Origin: Brassica napus
Taxonomy: Eukaryota; Streptophyta; Magnoliopsida; Brassicales; Brassicaceae
Assembly (NCBI RefSeq): GCF_020379485.1
Contig: NC_063437.1
Location: 186,001-250,000 of the forward strand
Length of the DNA: 64,000 bases
Reading direction: 5' to 3'
Below the pieces are notes generated by a model. The model saw only the letters and a list, made by a program, of their open reading frames with translations, did not search any database and was not told the DNA's origin. Both the position numbers and the translations under genes were made by a program. Numbering within the stretch: position 1 is the stretch's first letter; each line of letters opens with the position of its first letter. Positions 8,255-18,792 of the stretch are shown piece after piece.

Positions 8255-11175
8255 AACCCTACCTAACCCTAAACCCTACTAACCCTAAACCCTACCTAAT
8301 TCTAAACCTATCTAACCCTAAACCCTATCTAACCCTAAACCTTTTTTAGCCCTAAACCCTACCTAACCCTAAACCCTACTAACCCTAAACTCTACCTAAC
8401 CCTAAACCCTACCTATTTCTAAACCCTATCTAACCCTAAACCCTATCTAGCCCTAAACCTTACCTACCCTAAACCCTACCTAGCTCTAAACCCTACTAAC
8501 CCTAAACCCTACCTAACCCTAAACCCTAACTAACCCTAAACTTCTTCTAACCCTAAACTTGACATAACCCTAAACCCTGCCTAACCCTAAACCCTGCCTA
8601 ACCCTAAACCCTATAATCCAAAGCATTATTCTAAACCAAACTCTAAACTCTACTTACCCTAAACCCTACCTAACCCTAAACCCTACCTAATTCTAAACCT
8701 ATCTAACCTTAAACCCTACCTAACCCTAAACACTACTAACCCTAAACCCTACCTAATTCTAAACCTATCTAACCCTAAACCCTACCTAACCCAAAACCCT
8801 TTCTAGCCCTAAACCCTACCTAACCCAAAACCCTACCTAACCCTACTAACCCTACTAACCCTAAACCCAACTAACCCTAAACCCTACCTAACCCTACCTA
8901 ACCCTACTAACCCTATCTAACCCTAAACCCTACCTAGCCCTAAACCCTACTAACCCTAAACCCTATCTAACCCTAAACCCTAAACCCTACCTAACCCTAA
9001 ACCCCTTCTAACCTTAAACCTGACATAACCCTAAATCCTGCCTAAACCTAAACCTGACCTAACCCTAAACCCTGCCTAACCCTAAACCCTACTTAACCCT
9101 AAACCCTTTCTAACCCTAAACCCTGCTAACCCTAAACCCTACCTAACCCTAACCCTAAACCCTTCCTAACCCTAAACCCTGCCTAATTCTAAACCCTACC
9201 TAACCCTAACCCTACATAACCCTAAACCCTACCTACCCTAAACCCTATCTAGCCCTAAACCCTACTTACCCTAAACCCTACCTAACCCTAAACCCTACCT
9301 AACCCTAAACCCCTTCTAACCCTAAATCTGACATAACCCTAAACCCTGCCTAACCCTAAACCTGACCTAACCCTAAACCCTGCCTAACTCTAAATCCTAC
9401 GTAACCCTAAACCCTTTCGAACTCTAAACCCTGCTAACCCTAAACCCTACCTAATTCTAAACCCTACCTAACCCTAACCCTAAACCCTTCCTAACCCTAA
9501 ACCCTGCCTATTTCTAAACCCAACATAACCCTAAAACCTAAACCCTAAACCCTAACCCTAAACCCTTTCTAACCCTAAACCCTACTAACCCTAAACCCTA
9601 TTAACCTTAAACCCTACCTAACCCTAAACTCTACTAACTCTAAACCAAACCTAATTTTAAACCCTACCTAACCCTAAACCCTTCCTAACCCTAAACCCTA
9701 CCTACCCTAAACCCTACCTAACCCTAGACCCTATATATCCCTAAACCCTACTAACCCTAAACCCTACTAACCCTAAACCCTACCTAACCCTAAACCCTAC
9801 CTACCCTAAACCCTATTTAACCCTAAACCCTAACTAACCCTAAACCCTTTCTAACCCTAAACCCTTCCTAACCCTAAACCCTGCCTAACCCTAAAACCCT
9901 ACCTAACCCTAAACCCTAAACCCTAAACCCTAAACCCTAAACCTAAACCTGACCTAACCCTAAACCCTGCCTAACCCTAAACCCTTTCTAACCCTAAACC
10001 CTGCTAACCCTAAACCCTACCTAACCCTAACCCTAAACCCTTCCTAACCCTAAACCCTGCCTAATTCTAAACCCTACCTAACCCTAACCCTATATAACCC
10101 TAAACCCTACCTACCCTAAACCCTATCTAGCCCTAAACCCTACTTACCCTAAACCCTACCTAACCCTAAACCCTACCTAACCCTAAACCCCTTCTAACCC
10201 TAAATCTGACATAACCCTAAACCCTGCCTAACCCTAAACCTGACCTAACCCTAAATCCTACGTAACCCTAAACCCTTTCGAACTCTAAACCCTGCTAACC
10301 CTAAACCCTACCTAATTCTAAACCCTACCTAACCCTAACCCTAAACCCTTCCTAACCCTAAACCCTGCCTATTTCTAAACCCAACATAACCCTAAACCCT
10401 AAACCCTTTCTAACCCTAAACCCTACTAACCCTAAACCCTATTAACCTTAAACCCTACCTAACCCTAAACCCTACTAACTCTAAACCAAACCTAATTTTA
10501 AACCCTACCTAACCTTAAACCCTTCCTAACCCTAAACCCTACCTACCCTAAACCCTACCTAACCCTAGACCCTATATATCCCTAAACCCTACTAACCCTA
10601 AACCCTACCTAACCCTAAACCCTACCTAACCCTAAACCCTACATACCCTAAACCCTATTTAACCCTAAACCCTAACTAACCCTAAACCCTTTCTAACCCT
10701 AAACCCTTCCTAACCCTAAACCCTGCGTAACCCTAAAACCCTACCTAACCCTAAACCCTTTCTAACCCTAAACCCCGCTAACCCTAAACCCTTCCTAAGC
10801 CTAACCTTAAAACCCTACCTAAACCTAACCCTAAACTCTACCTAACCCTAAACTCTACATAACCCTAAACCCTTTCTAACCCTAAACCCTAAATCCAACC
10901 CTAAAACCCCTACATAACCCTAAACCCTTTCTAACCCTAAACCCTACCTAACCCTAAACCCTGTTAACCCTAAACTCTACCTACCCTAAACCCTACTTAA
11001 CCCTAAACCCTAAATCCAACCCTAAAACCCCTACATAACCCTAAACCCTTTCTAACCCTAAACCCTACCTAACCCTAAACCCTGTTAACCCTAAACCCTT
11101 CCTAAACCTAACCCTAAAACCCTACCTAAACCTAACCATAAATCCCATCTAACCCTAAAACTCTACCAACCCTAA
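8255..11175 (+). repeat. Degenerate interstitial telomere-like array, copy A
   Basis: About 2.9 kb made of CCCTAAA heptamers mixed with variants, most often CCCTAAACCCTACCTAA (17 bp). Short runs of perfect heptamers occur, for example near 9905-9945. A larger period of about 878 bp is also visible (CCCTGCTAACCCTAAACC at 9121 and 9999). With CCCTAAA on the plus strand, a true chromosome end would lie to the left; the flanks show that this array is interstitial. Confidence 0.93.
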
Positions 11176-11880
11176 ACACTAAAAAATAATCTCAAAACTT
11201 AAAGCTAAAAAAACCTAAACTCTTACCGCTATGTAATTTGTTGTTGTGATATTCAAATACCAAATTACATAGCGGATTTTAAATCTTACATCCATTATTT
11301 TAATTGCCAAAATATTTTGAAAGTTGTATCTTAAGAATAAAAAAGATAAATTAGATTTTAATAACGTTAAATTTTGTTAAAATAGAATGAAAATTATTAT
11401 CATAAATAAATAAAGAATTTTGATGAAATTTGAAAATCGTCGAATCAATAACAATTAATTAGTAATATTTCAAAAACCCTTAAACTATTATAGCAGTAGA
11501 ATCTCAATCATGATTATTGTTATGAGTTGGAAGAATGGTTAAAATGCTTCTTAAAATGTTGTATCAATATGAAGCTTCCAACATTCTTGTTTATTAAGAT
11601 GAGAAAAATGCCATTGGAGTTTATTATTGCATATGAGAGATCCAAAAATAAGAAAATGGCTAGTGAAGTCTATTATTTCATTGATTTGTAAATGTGTAAA
11701 CACATTGTTAGCACATGTATTACATCTTGGGAAACATTATTACTGATTTTACAAAAAATTCACAACTAAAAGAGTAGACATGCAATTCACAAAACAGACC
11801 ACAAACAAAACTATTATAGATCATTCCTCTACAAAGATAAGCTTGGACTCCACTTGATATGGAAGAAGACTTTGTCAGAA
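11176..11880. other. AT-rich spacer inside duplication copy A
   Basis: About 700 bp of non-telomeric, AT-rich sequence without a supported reading frame. It holds the 15-bp inverted repeat at 11226-11275. It is repeated with hardly any change at about 14630-15335. Confidence 0.6.
11226..11275. repeat. Perfect 15-bp inverted repeat (hairpin), copy A
   Basis: CCGCTATGTAATTTG is followed after a 20-nt loop by its exact reverse complement CAAATTACATAGCGG. It lies at the edge between the telomere-like array and the AT-rich spacer. Confidence 0.85.
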
Positions 11881-11967
11881 GACTTCCAGGAAGTCCAGAC
11901 GACTTCCAGGAAGTCGAGACGACTTCCAGGAAGTCCAGACGACTTCCAGGAAGTCCAGACGACTTCC
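11881..11967 (+). repeat. 20-bp tandem quasi-palindrome array, copy A
   Basis: Four full units of GACTTCCAGGAAGTCCAGAC (one with GTCGAGAC) plus a partial fifth. Each unit contains GACTTCC-A-GGAAGTC, a 7-bp inverted repeat around one base. The array ends abruptly in pure telomere heptamers. Confidence 0.9.
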
Positions 11968-12016
11968 TAAACCCTAAACCCTAAACCCTAAACCCTAAAC
12001 CCTAAACCCTAAACTT
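11966..12016 (+). repeat. Perfect telomere-heptamer seam between duplication copies
   Basis: Six exact CCCTAAA-register heptamers join the end of copy A (in the 20-bp palindrome array) to the start of copy B (within the degenerate telomere-like DNA). The purity contrasts with the degenerate arrays on both sides. Confidence 0.85.
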
Positions 12017-14630
12017 GACATAACCCTAAACCCTGCCTAACCCTAAACCCTGCCTAACCCTAAACCCTATAATCCAAAGCATTATTCTAAACCAAACTCT
12101 AAACTCTACTTACCCTAAACCCTACCTAACCCTAAACCCTACCTAATTCTAAACCTATCTAACCTTAAACCCTACCTAACCCTAAACACTACTAACCCTA
12201 AACCCTACCTAATTCTAAACCTATCTAACCCTAAACCCTACCTAACCCAAAACCCTTTCTAGCCCTAAACCCTACCTAACCCAAAACCCTACCTAACCCT
12301 ACTAACCCTACTAACCCTAAACCCAACTAACCCTAAACCCTACCTAACCCTACCTAACCCTACTAACCCTATCTAACCCTAAACCCTACCTAGCCCTAAA
12401 CCCTACTAACCCTAAACCCTATCTAACCCTAAACCCTAAACCCTACCTAACCCTAAACCCCTTCTAACCTTAAACCTGACATAACCCTAAATCCTGCCTA
12501 AACCTAAACCTGACCTAACCCTAAACCCTGCCTAACCCTAAACCCTACTTAACCCTAAACCCTTTCTAACCCTAAACCCTGCTAACCCTAAACCCTACCT
12601 AACCCTAACCCTAAACCCTTCCTAACCCTAAACCCTGCCTAATTCTAAACCCTACCTAACCCTAACCCTACATAACCCTAAACCCTACCTACCCTAAACC
12701 CTATCTAGCCCTAAACCCTACTTACCCTAAACCCTACCTAACCCTAAACCCTACCTAACCCTAAACCCCTTCTAACCCTAAATCTGACATAACCCTAAAC
12801 CCTGCCTAACCCTAAACCTGACCTAACCCTAAACCCTGCCTAACTCTAAATCCTACGTAACCCTAAACCCTTTCGAACTCTAAACCCTGCTAACCCTAAA
12901 CCCTACCTAATTCTAAACCCTACCTAACCCTAACCCTAAACCCTTCCTAACCCTAAACCCTGCCTATTTCTAAACCCAACATAACCCTAAAACCTAAACC
13001 CTAAACCCTAACCCTAAACCCTTTCTAACCCTAAACCCTACTAACCCTAAACCCTATTAACCTTAAACCCTACCTAACCCTAAACTCTACTAACTCTAAA
13101 CCAAACCTAATTTTAAACCCTACCTAACCCTAAACCCTTCCTAACCCTAAACCCTACCTACCCTAAACCCTACCTAACCCTAGACCCTATATATCCCTAA
13201 ACCCTACTAACCCTAAACCCTACTAACCCTAAACCCTACCTAACCCTAAACCCTACCTACCCTAAACCCTATTTAACCCTAAACCCTAACTAACCCTAAA
13301 CCCTTTCTAACCCTAAACCCTTCCTAACCCTAAACCCTGCCTAACCCTAAAACCCTACCTAACCCTAAACCCTAAACCCTAAACCCTAAACCCTAAACCT
13401 AAACCTGACCTAACCCTAAACCCTGCCTAACCCTAAACCCTTTCTAACCCTAAACCCTGCTAACCCTAAACCCTACCTAACCCTAACCCTAAACCCTTCC
13501 TAACCCTAAACCCTGCCTAATTCTAAACCCTACCTAACCCTAACCCTATATAACCCTAAACCCTACCTACCCTAAACCCTATCTAGCCCTAAACCCTACT
13601 TACCCTAAACCCTACCTAACCCTAAACCCTACCTAACCCTAAACCCCTTCTAACCCTAAATCTGACATAACCCTAAACCCTGCCTAACCCTAAACCTGAC
13701 CTAACCCTAAATCCTACGTAACCCTAAACCCTTTCGAACTCTAAACCCTGCTAACCCTAAACCCTACCTAATTCTAAACCCTACCTAACCCTAACCCTAA
13801 ACCCTTCCTAACCCTAAACCCTGCCTATTTCTAAACCCAACATAACCCTAAACCCTAAACCCTTTCTAACCCTAAACCCTACTAACCCTAAACCCTATTA
13901 ACCTTAAACCCTACCTAACCCTAAACCCTACTAACTCTAAACCAAACCTAATTTTAAACCCTACCTAACCTTAAACCCTTCCTAACCCTAAACCCTACCT
14001 ACCCTAAACCCTACCTAACCCTAGACCCTATATATCCCTAAACCCTACTAACCCTAAACCCTACCTAACCCTAAACCCTACCTAACCCTAAACCCTACAT
14101 ACCCTAACCCTATTTAACCCTAAACCCTAACTAACCCTAAACCCTTTCTAACCCTAAACCCTTCCTAACCCTAAACCCTGCGTAACCCTAAAACCCTACC
14201 TAACCCTAAACCCTTTCTAACCCTAAACCCCGCTAACCCTAAACCCTTCCTAAGCCTAACCTTAAAACCCTACCTAAACCTAACCCTAAACTCTACCTAA
14301 CCCTAAACTCTACATAACCCTAAACCCTTTCTAACCCTAAACCCTAAATCCAACCCTAAAACCCCTACATAACCCTAAACCCTTTCTAACCCTAAACCCT
14401 ACCTAACCCTAAACCCTGTTAACCCTAAACTCTACCTACCCTAAACCCTACTTAACCCTAAACCCTAAATCCAACCCTAAAACCCCTACATAACCCTAAA
14501 CCCTTTCTAACCCTAAACCCTACCTAACCCTAAACCCTGTTAACCCTAAACCCTTCCTAAACCTAACCCTAAAACCCTACCTAAACCTAACCATAAATCC
14601 CATCTAACCCTAAAACTCTACCAACCCTAA
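12007..14630 (+). repeat. Degenerate interstitial telomere-like array, copy B
   Basis: The same composition as copy A: CCCTAAA heptamers alternating with CCCTACCTAA-type variants, and the same internal period of about 0.88 kb. Confidence 0.93.
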
Positions 14631-14680
14631 ACACTAAAAAATAATCTCAAAACTTAAAGCTAAAAAAACCTAAACTCTTA

Positions 14681-14730
14681 CCGCTATGTAATTTGTTGTT
14701 GTGATATTCAAATACCAAATTACATAGCGG
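14681..14730. repeat. Perfect 15-bp inverted repeat (hairpin), copy B
   Basis: Identical to the inverted repeat at 11226-11275, carried along by the 3.4-kb duplication. Confidence 0.85.
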
Positions 14731-15335
14731 ATTTTAAATCTTACATCCATTATTTTAATTGCCAAAATATTTTGAAAGTTGTATCTTAAGAATAAAAAAG
14801 ATAAATTAGATTTTAATAACGTTAAATTTTGTTAAAATAGAATGAAAATTATTATCATAAATAAATAAAGAATTTTGATGAAATTTGAAAATCGTCGAAT
14901 CAATAACAATTAATTAGTAATATTTCAAAAACCCTTAAACTATTATAGCAGTAGAATCTCAATCATGATTATTGTTATGAGTTGGAAGAATGGTTAAAAT
15001 GCTTCTTAAAATGTTGTATCAATATGAAGCTTCCAACATTCTTGTTTATTAAGATGAGAAAAATGCCATTGGAGTTTATTATTGCATATGAGAGATCCAA
15101 AAATAAGAAAATGGCTAGTGAAGTCTATTATTTCATTGATTTGTAAATGTGTAAACACATTGTTAGCACATGTATTACATCTTGGGAAACATTATTACTG
15201 ATTTTACAAAAAATTCACAACTAAAAGAGTAGACATGCAATTCACAAAACAGACCACAAACAAAACTATTATAGATCATTCCTCTACAAAGATAAGCTTG
15301 GACTCCACTTGATATGGAAGAAGACTTTGTCAGAA

Positions 15336-15418
15336 GACTTCCAGGAAGTCCAGACGACTTCCAGGAAGTCGAGACGACTTCCAGGAAGTCCAGACGACTT
15401 CCAGGAAGTCCAGACGAC
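15336..15418 (+). repeat. 20-bp tandem quasi-palindrome array, copy B
   Basis: Four units of GACTTCCAGGAAGTCCAGAC, matching 11881-11964. Downstream it leads into related motifs (GGAAGACTTCCTGGAAGTCG), so the original array probably belongs with the palindrome cluster that follows. Confidence 0.9.
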
Positions 15419-15419
15419 T

Positions 15420-17095
15420 GAAATGGAAGTAGTCTGGAAGACTTCCTGGAAGTCGTCTAGTGCATTATATTTTAGACGACTAACAGGTAAGTCGTCCCAG
15501 AAGTTTTTCAGATCCGAAAAACCTGCATATCAAATCCAGATCTGAAAAACCTGCATATCCAAAAATATTCAAATGACTTAAAAACAGAAAAAATGAGTGG
15601 AAGATTAGATAAATCTACCTTTATAGAACACAAAAAATACATATCTAAAATTAATAGATCTACCTTTAAATGAGTGGAAGATGAGTACCATCTGATTAAA
15701 AACCTGCAAAAAAGATAGATTAGTAAGAAAGACATGAGACAAAACTGAAAAATTCATATAAAATTTGGTGTTTTGAAATCAAAGAGATTAGAGTGGGTTT
15801 GGAGAGTTTTAGTTTGGGAAAAAAGTAAGAACTTTATACAACAAGAAGTTACCAAATGAAGAAAAATCAAACATAAAAACTTACCAAAACACTCAGATCT
15901 CGTCAGAAGACTTCCATGACGTCCAGATGACTTCCAAAAAGTCCTGGAAGTCGCCTGGAAGACGTCCTGGAAGTCGTCTAGTGCATTATATTTTAGACGA
16001 CTAACATGTAAGTCGTCCCAGAAGTCTTCCAGATCTGAAAAAAACTGCATATCAAATCCAGATTTGAAAAACCTGCATATCCAAAAACGTTCAAATGACT
16101 TAAAAACTGAAAAAATGAGTGGAATATTAGATAAATCTACCTTTATAATACACACAAAAATACATATCTAAAATTAATAGATCTACCTTTAAATTGGTGG
16201 AAGATGAGTACCATTTGATTAAAAACCTGCAAAAGAGATAGATTATTAAGAAATACATGAGATAAAACTGAAAAATTCATATAAAGTTTGGTGTTTGCAA
16301 GTCAAAGAGATTAGAGAGAGGTTGAAGAGTTTTAGAATGATGAACATTACATTTTTGTTGCAGCCATTGGAGAAGAGGAGAGAGAATATGTAAATTTTTC
16401 TTTATATAGGGAGACAAAAAATCTAATTAGGTTAAATATTTTTGATTCAGACGACTTACTTGTAAGTCGTCCAGAAGAGTTTAATATTTTTAGCGGGAAA
16501 TTAAAATATTTTTAGCGGGAAACTAAAATAAAAGACTTCCCAGACGACTTACAAGTAAGTAGTCTGGTTTAAATTATTTAAGCGGAAATATTTGGACGAC
16601 TTACATGTAAGTCGTCTGTTTTAATTTCTTCACCAGACGACTGAAATGTAAATCGTCTAGACTCTAAACATAACCCATAAACTTAATTAACTAACTAAAC
16701 ACTTCATAAAATCAAATTAAACTTCAAAAGTGTTTACTATATACAAAAATAAACACGTATAGGTACAAAATTAATTTTTCAAAAAAACATTCAAGCTTTC
16801 CAAAATCTAACCCTAAGAATACATACAATACTATAACATATGTTCCCAAACCCTAGACCAAAGAATACCGTGATTCACTACCTACACTCATCTATGTCGA
16901 AAATAATTCAATTTTGTTATATTTTAATTTATATCACTTAAAACTGTTTATAATTACATGGTTTTAATTTTTCGCTTATCAAAATAATTTTTTAAAAATT
17001 TAAAAATTATGTTTAAGATCAGCTACACCAGAAGACTTACTTTGAAGTTGTCCAGACGACTTCCAACATCTCAGACGACTCAGATGACTTACTAG
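15420..17095. repeat. Cluster of GACGACTT palindromes
   Basis: At least six palindromes or near-palindromes are built on GACGACTTACATGTAAGTCG-type sequence: 15475-15496, 15996-16017, 16450-16471, 16540-16567, 16595-16616 (a perfect 22-bp palindrome) and about 16634-16661. An inner segment is duplicated with a 521-bp offset (from 15452 and from 15973). The frames that cross this region are low in complexity and are not supported as genes. Such motifs are, as far as I recall, repetitive in Brassica genomes. Confidence 0.75.
15452..16330 (+). repeat. 521-bp direct duplication
   Basis: AGTCGTCTAGTGCATTATAT at 15451 recurs at 15972, and similarity continues through the CTGCATAT and ATAGATCTACCTTT blocks for about 350 bp. 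The copies have diverged by several percent, so this event is older than the 3.4-kb duplication. Confidence 0.8.
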
Positions 17096-17267
17096 GGCTA
17101 TACTCGTAAAAATAGCTTCTGTTTTTTTTTGTTTGGTCACAAGGGGTTGGACTGTAATTTCACAAGGCTTTTAGGTTAGTTTTGCATTTGATTCAAGTTT
17201 GGGTATATGTTTGGGGTTAAAATCAAGTTGTGGGTTAGTTTTGGAAAATTCCCCAACATTTATTTGC

Positions 17268-17575
17268 CAATAACCATCCTTGAATCTTTGCTCATTCAAA
17301 AAAATAATATTCTTTACATAAATTTGAATCAAGTTTTTTTTTTTGACTAGAGACCCAAGTTTAAATTATACCACTAAAATATTTTAATATTTAATTGTTC
17401 AGAAATAACAAGTTAATGTTCTTAAAACATAACCATCCTTAAATCTTTGCTCATTCAAAAAAAAAATATTTTTTTTCATAAATTGGAAACAAGTTTTGTT
17501 TTTTTGACTAGAGACCCAAGTTTAAATTATACCACTAAAATATTTTAATATTTAATTGTTCAGAAATATATATAT
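17268..17575 (+). repeat. Tandem duplication of about 177 bp
   Basis: Two diverged copies begin with TAACCATCCTTGAATCTTTG (17269) and TAACCATCCTTAAATCTTTG (about 17429) and share GACTAGAGACCCAAGTTTAA and ATATTTAATTGTTCAGAAAT. They sit just inside the Helitron 3' terminus. Confidence 0.75.
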
Positions 17576-17700
17576 TTATATATTCGAGAGTAGACAATGC
17601 ATAGATGATACTAAATTGATCGCAAGAATTCTTTTTGGAAAACATAATATAACTAATAAAGTATACAAAAAAAATTTCAAAAAATTATGAAAATGTTTAA

Positions 17701-17726
17701 GCCCGCATCGCGGGCAAAACACCTAG
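17701..17726 (+). mobile_element. Helitron 3' terminus
   Basis: A 6-bp GC stem (GCCCGC/GCGGGC) with an ATC loop, then CAAAACAC and the terminal CTAG, followed by a T in the host. This is the standard 3' end of Helitrons: hairpin, short spacer, CTRR, insertion between A and T. Confidence 0.8.
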
Positions 17727-17806
17727 TTAATATAATAATTAACACATACTAAGATACAGCTAATATATTAAGTATCAAAATAATGTAATATCAATGATGA
17801 TAATAA

Positions 17807-18099
17807 TGTTAAGCTAGATTGGGTTTCCAACCTAAAATGCTAAGCGGAGTGGCCCATCCATCTTATATATTGCTAAGGAGCATCAATCTCGGAGTGTTCA
17901 GGCAAGGATTGATGGGACGACTTTGGGCTGGATCGATAATGGATCGGATTGGAATGCATGGATCGGGCTCTGATACTATGTTAAACTAGATGAGCTTCCA
18001 ACCTAAAACCAATTGTGCTAAGTGTAGTGGCCCATTCATTTTATATATTGCTAAGGATCCCTTCCAATATCTGATGTGGGACATTTATTAATAGGAACA
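17807..18099 (-). mobile_element. TRIM-like miniature LTR retrotransposon, degenerate
   Basis: On the minus strand a 121-bp LTR (17979-18099) begins TGTTCC and ends TTTAACA. It is followed directly by TAGTATCAGAGCCC (17978-17965), a one-mismatch primer-binding site for initiator tRNA-Met. About 110 bp later a second LTR copy (ending at 17807 with TTAACA) shares the TTAGCAATATATAA and TTTAGGTTGGAA blocks but lacks the first ~45 bp. No protein is encoded. Size and layout match TRIM elements known from Brassicaceae. No target-site duplication was seen. Confidence 0.8.
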
Positions 18100-18742
18100 A
18101 GGCCAATTTTTTTTTTTTTTGGTTTCATTGTTGCATGAATTCAAACACAGCTGGTTAACACTGCTCTATCAATGATTCGTAAAACAGCCTTTTGCATACA
18201 ATTGGTTCGTCGTGCAGAATTTTATCGACAAGATGCGTGTAAAAGCCTCTATAGCCTACAAGTGTATAACCAATAAGACATGAAAGCATCATTCATTCTT
18301 TTCTCTGCTTTTGCATAAGATTCTATCATGAAACCACAACAACTCTTATTTTCTTTCACAACTCATTTACTACATTGTCTACTGAATTGCTATACATGTT
18401 TTTCATCAATTAATTATTACGTAAACAATACTGCCTTCATTCAAATCATGAGATGAATTTCAACAATGTAATCTTAGGGTTATATTTTCAATATTTTTTT
18501 CTAAAAGTGTTGCAGTTTTTTAGTTGATGATGTCCAAACTGCGCAATGCATCTGCTATGAATATGATTGATCTAAGGATCACATTATAATCACTGGGACT
18601 TGTGTTGGGTTTGGACACAGGAATGCATCATATGGGTGAAGCATGATGAACAAGTGGATGGTAAGCGAATTTTTATCTACACGTACCCACAACACCCGTA
18701 GGCAGTAGATATCTTGCATGTTATAGACCCCTTCCCCCACCT
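18100..18742. other. Intergenic region upstream of the cysteine-rich gene
   Basis: About 640 bp with no supported reading frame or repeat. It probably includes the promoter of the gene at 18793. Confidence 0.5.
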
Positions 18743-18750
18743 TTATATAA
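18743..18750 (+). promoter_or_regulatory. Putative TATA box
   Basis: TTATATAA lies about 45 bp before the ATG of the cysteine-rich gene. A transcription start near 18775 would give a very short leader. Confidence 0.5.
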
Positions 18751-18792
18751 TATAACACAAATATTAACAAAGTAACCAATAGTCTTGTAACC

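Larger units (their letters stand above)
8551..11964 (+). repeat. 3.4-kb segmental duplication, copy A
   Basis: This segment recurs at 12007-15419 with an offset of 3455-3456 bp. By eye I found one single-base indel (near 10654 versus 14108) and no clear substitution at the places compared. The unit contains telomere-like DNA, a unique AT-rich spacer with a hairpin, and the 20-bp palindromic repeats at its right end. Confidence 0.9.
12007..15419 (+). repeat. 3.4-kb segmental duplication, copy B
   Basis: The second copy of the unit at 8551-11964. It includes the telomere-like array (12007 to about 14630), the AT-rich spacer, the hairpin and the 20-bp repeats. After the fourth 20-bp unit it diverges: copy A runs into telomere heptamers, copy B into GAAATGG and the palindrome-rich region. 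Confidence 0.9.
5847..17726 (+). mobile_element. Candidate giant Helitron (ends seen, pairing unproven)
   Basis: The right end is a good Helitron 3' terminus: a GC hairpin GCCCGC-ATC-GCGGGC at 17701-17715, then CTAG at 17723-17726, followed by T. The left end candidate is TCTATATATATAAAAATATG at 5847, preceded by A; a second candidate is at 4835. Between them there are no Rep/helicase frames, only AT-rich DNA, telomere-like arrays, a retroposon and palindromic repeats, so the element would be non-autonomous. I cannot show that these ends belong to one element. A smaller Helitron whose 5' tip lies inside the interval is equally possible. Confidence 0.35.

Noticed and set aside
8255..11175. CRISPR-like array
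   Set aside because: The repeats are continuous telomere-like units without spacers, in a plant genome.
6692..14630. A genuine telomere at a chromosome end
   Set aside because: The heptamers are degenerate, interrupted and flanked on both sides by long unrelated sequence including genes.
15754..16155. 133-codon minus-strand frame
   Set aside because: It crosses the palindromic duplicated region, and its sequence is a translation of the repeat with no domain.
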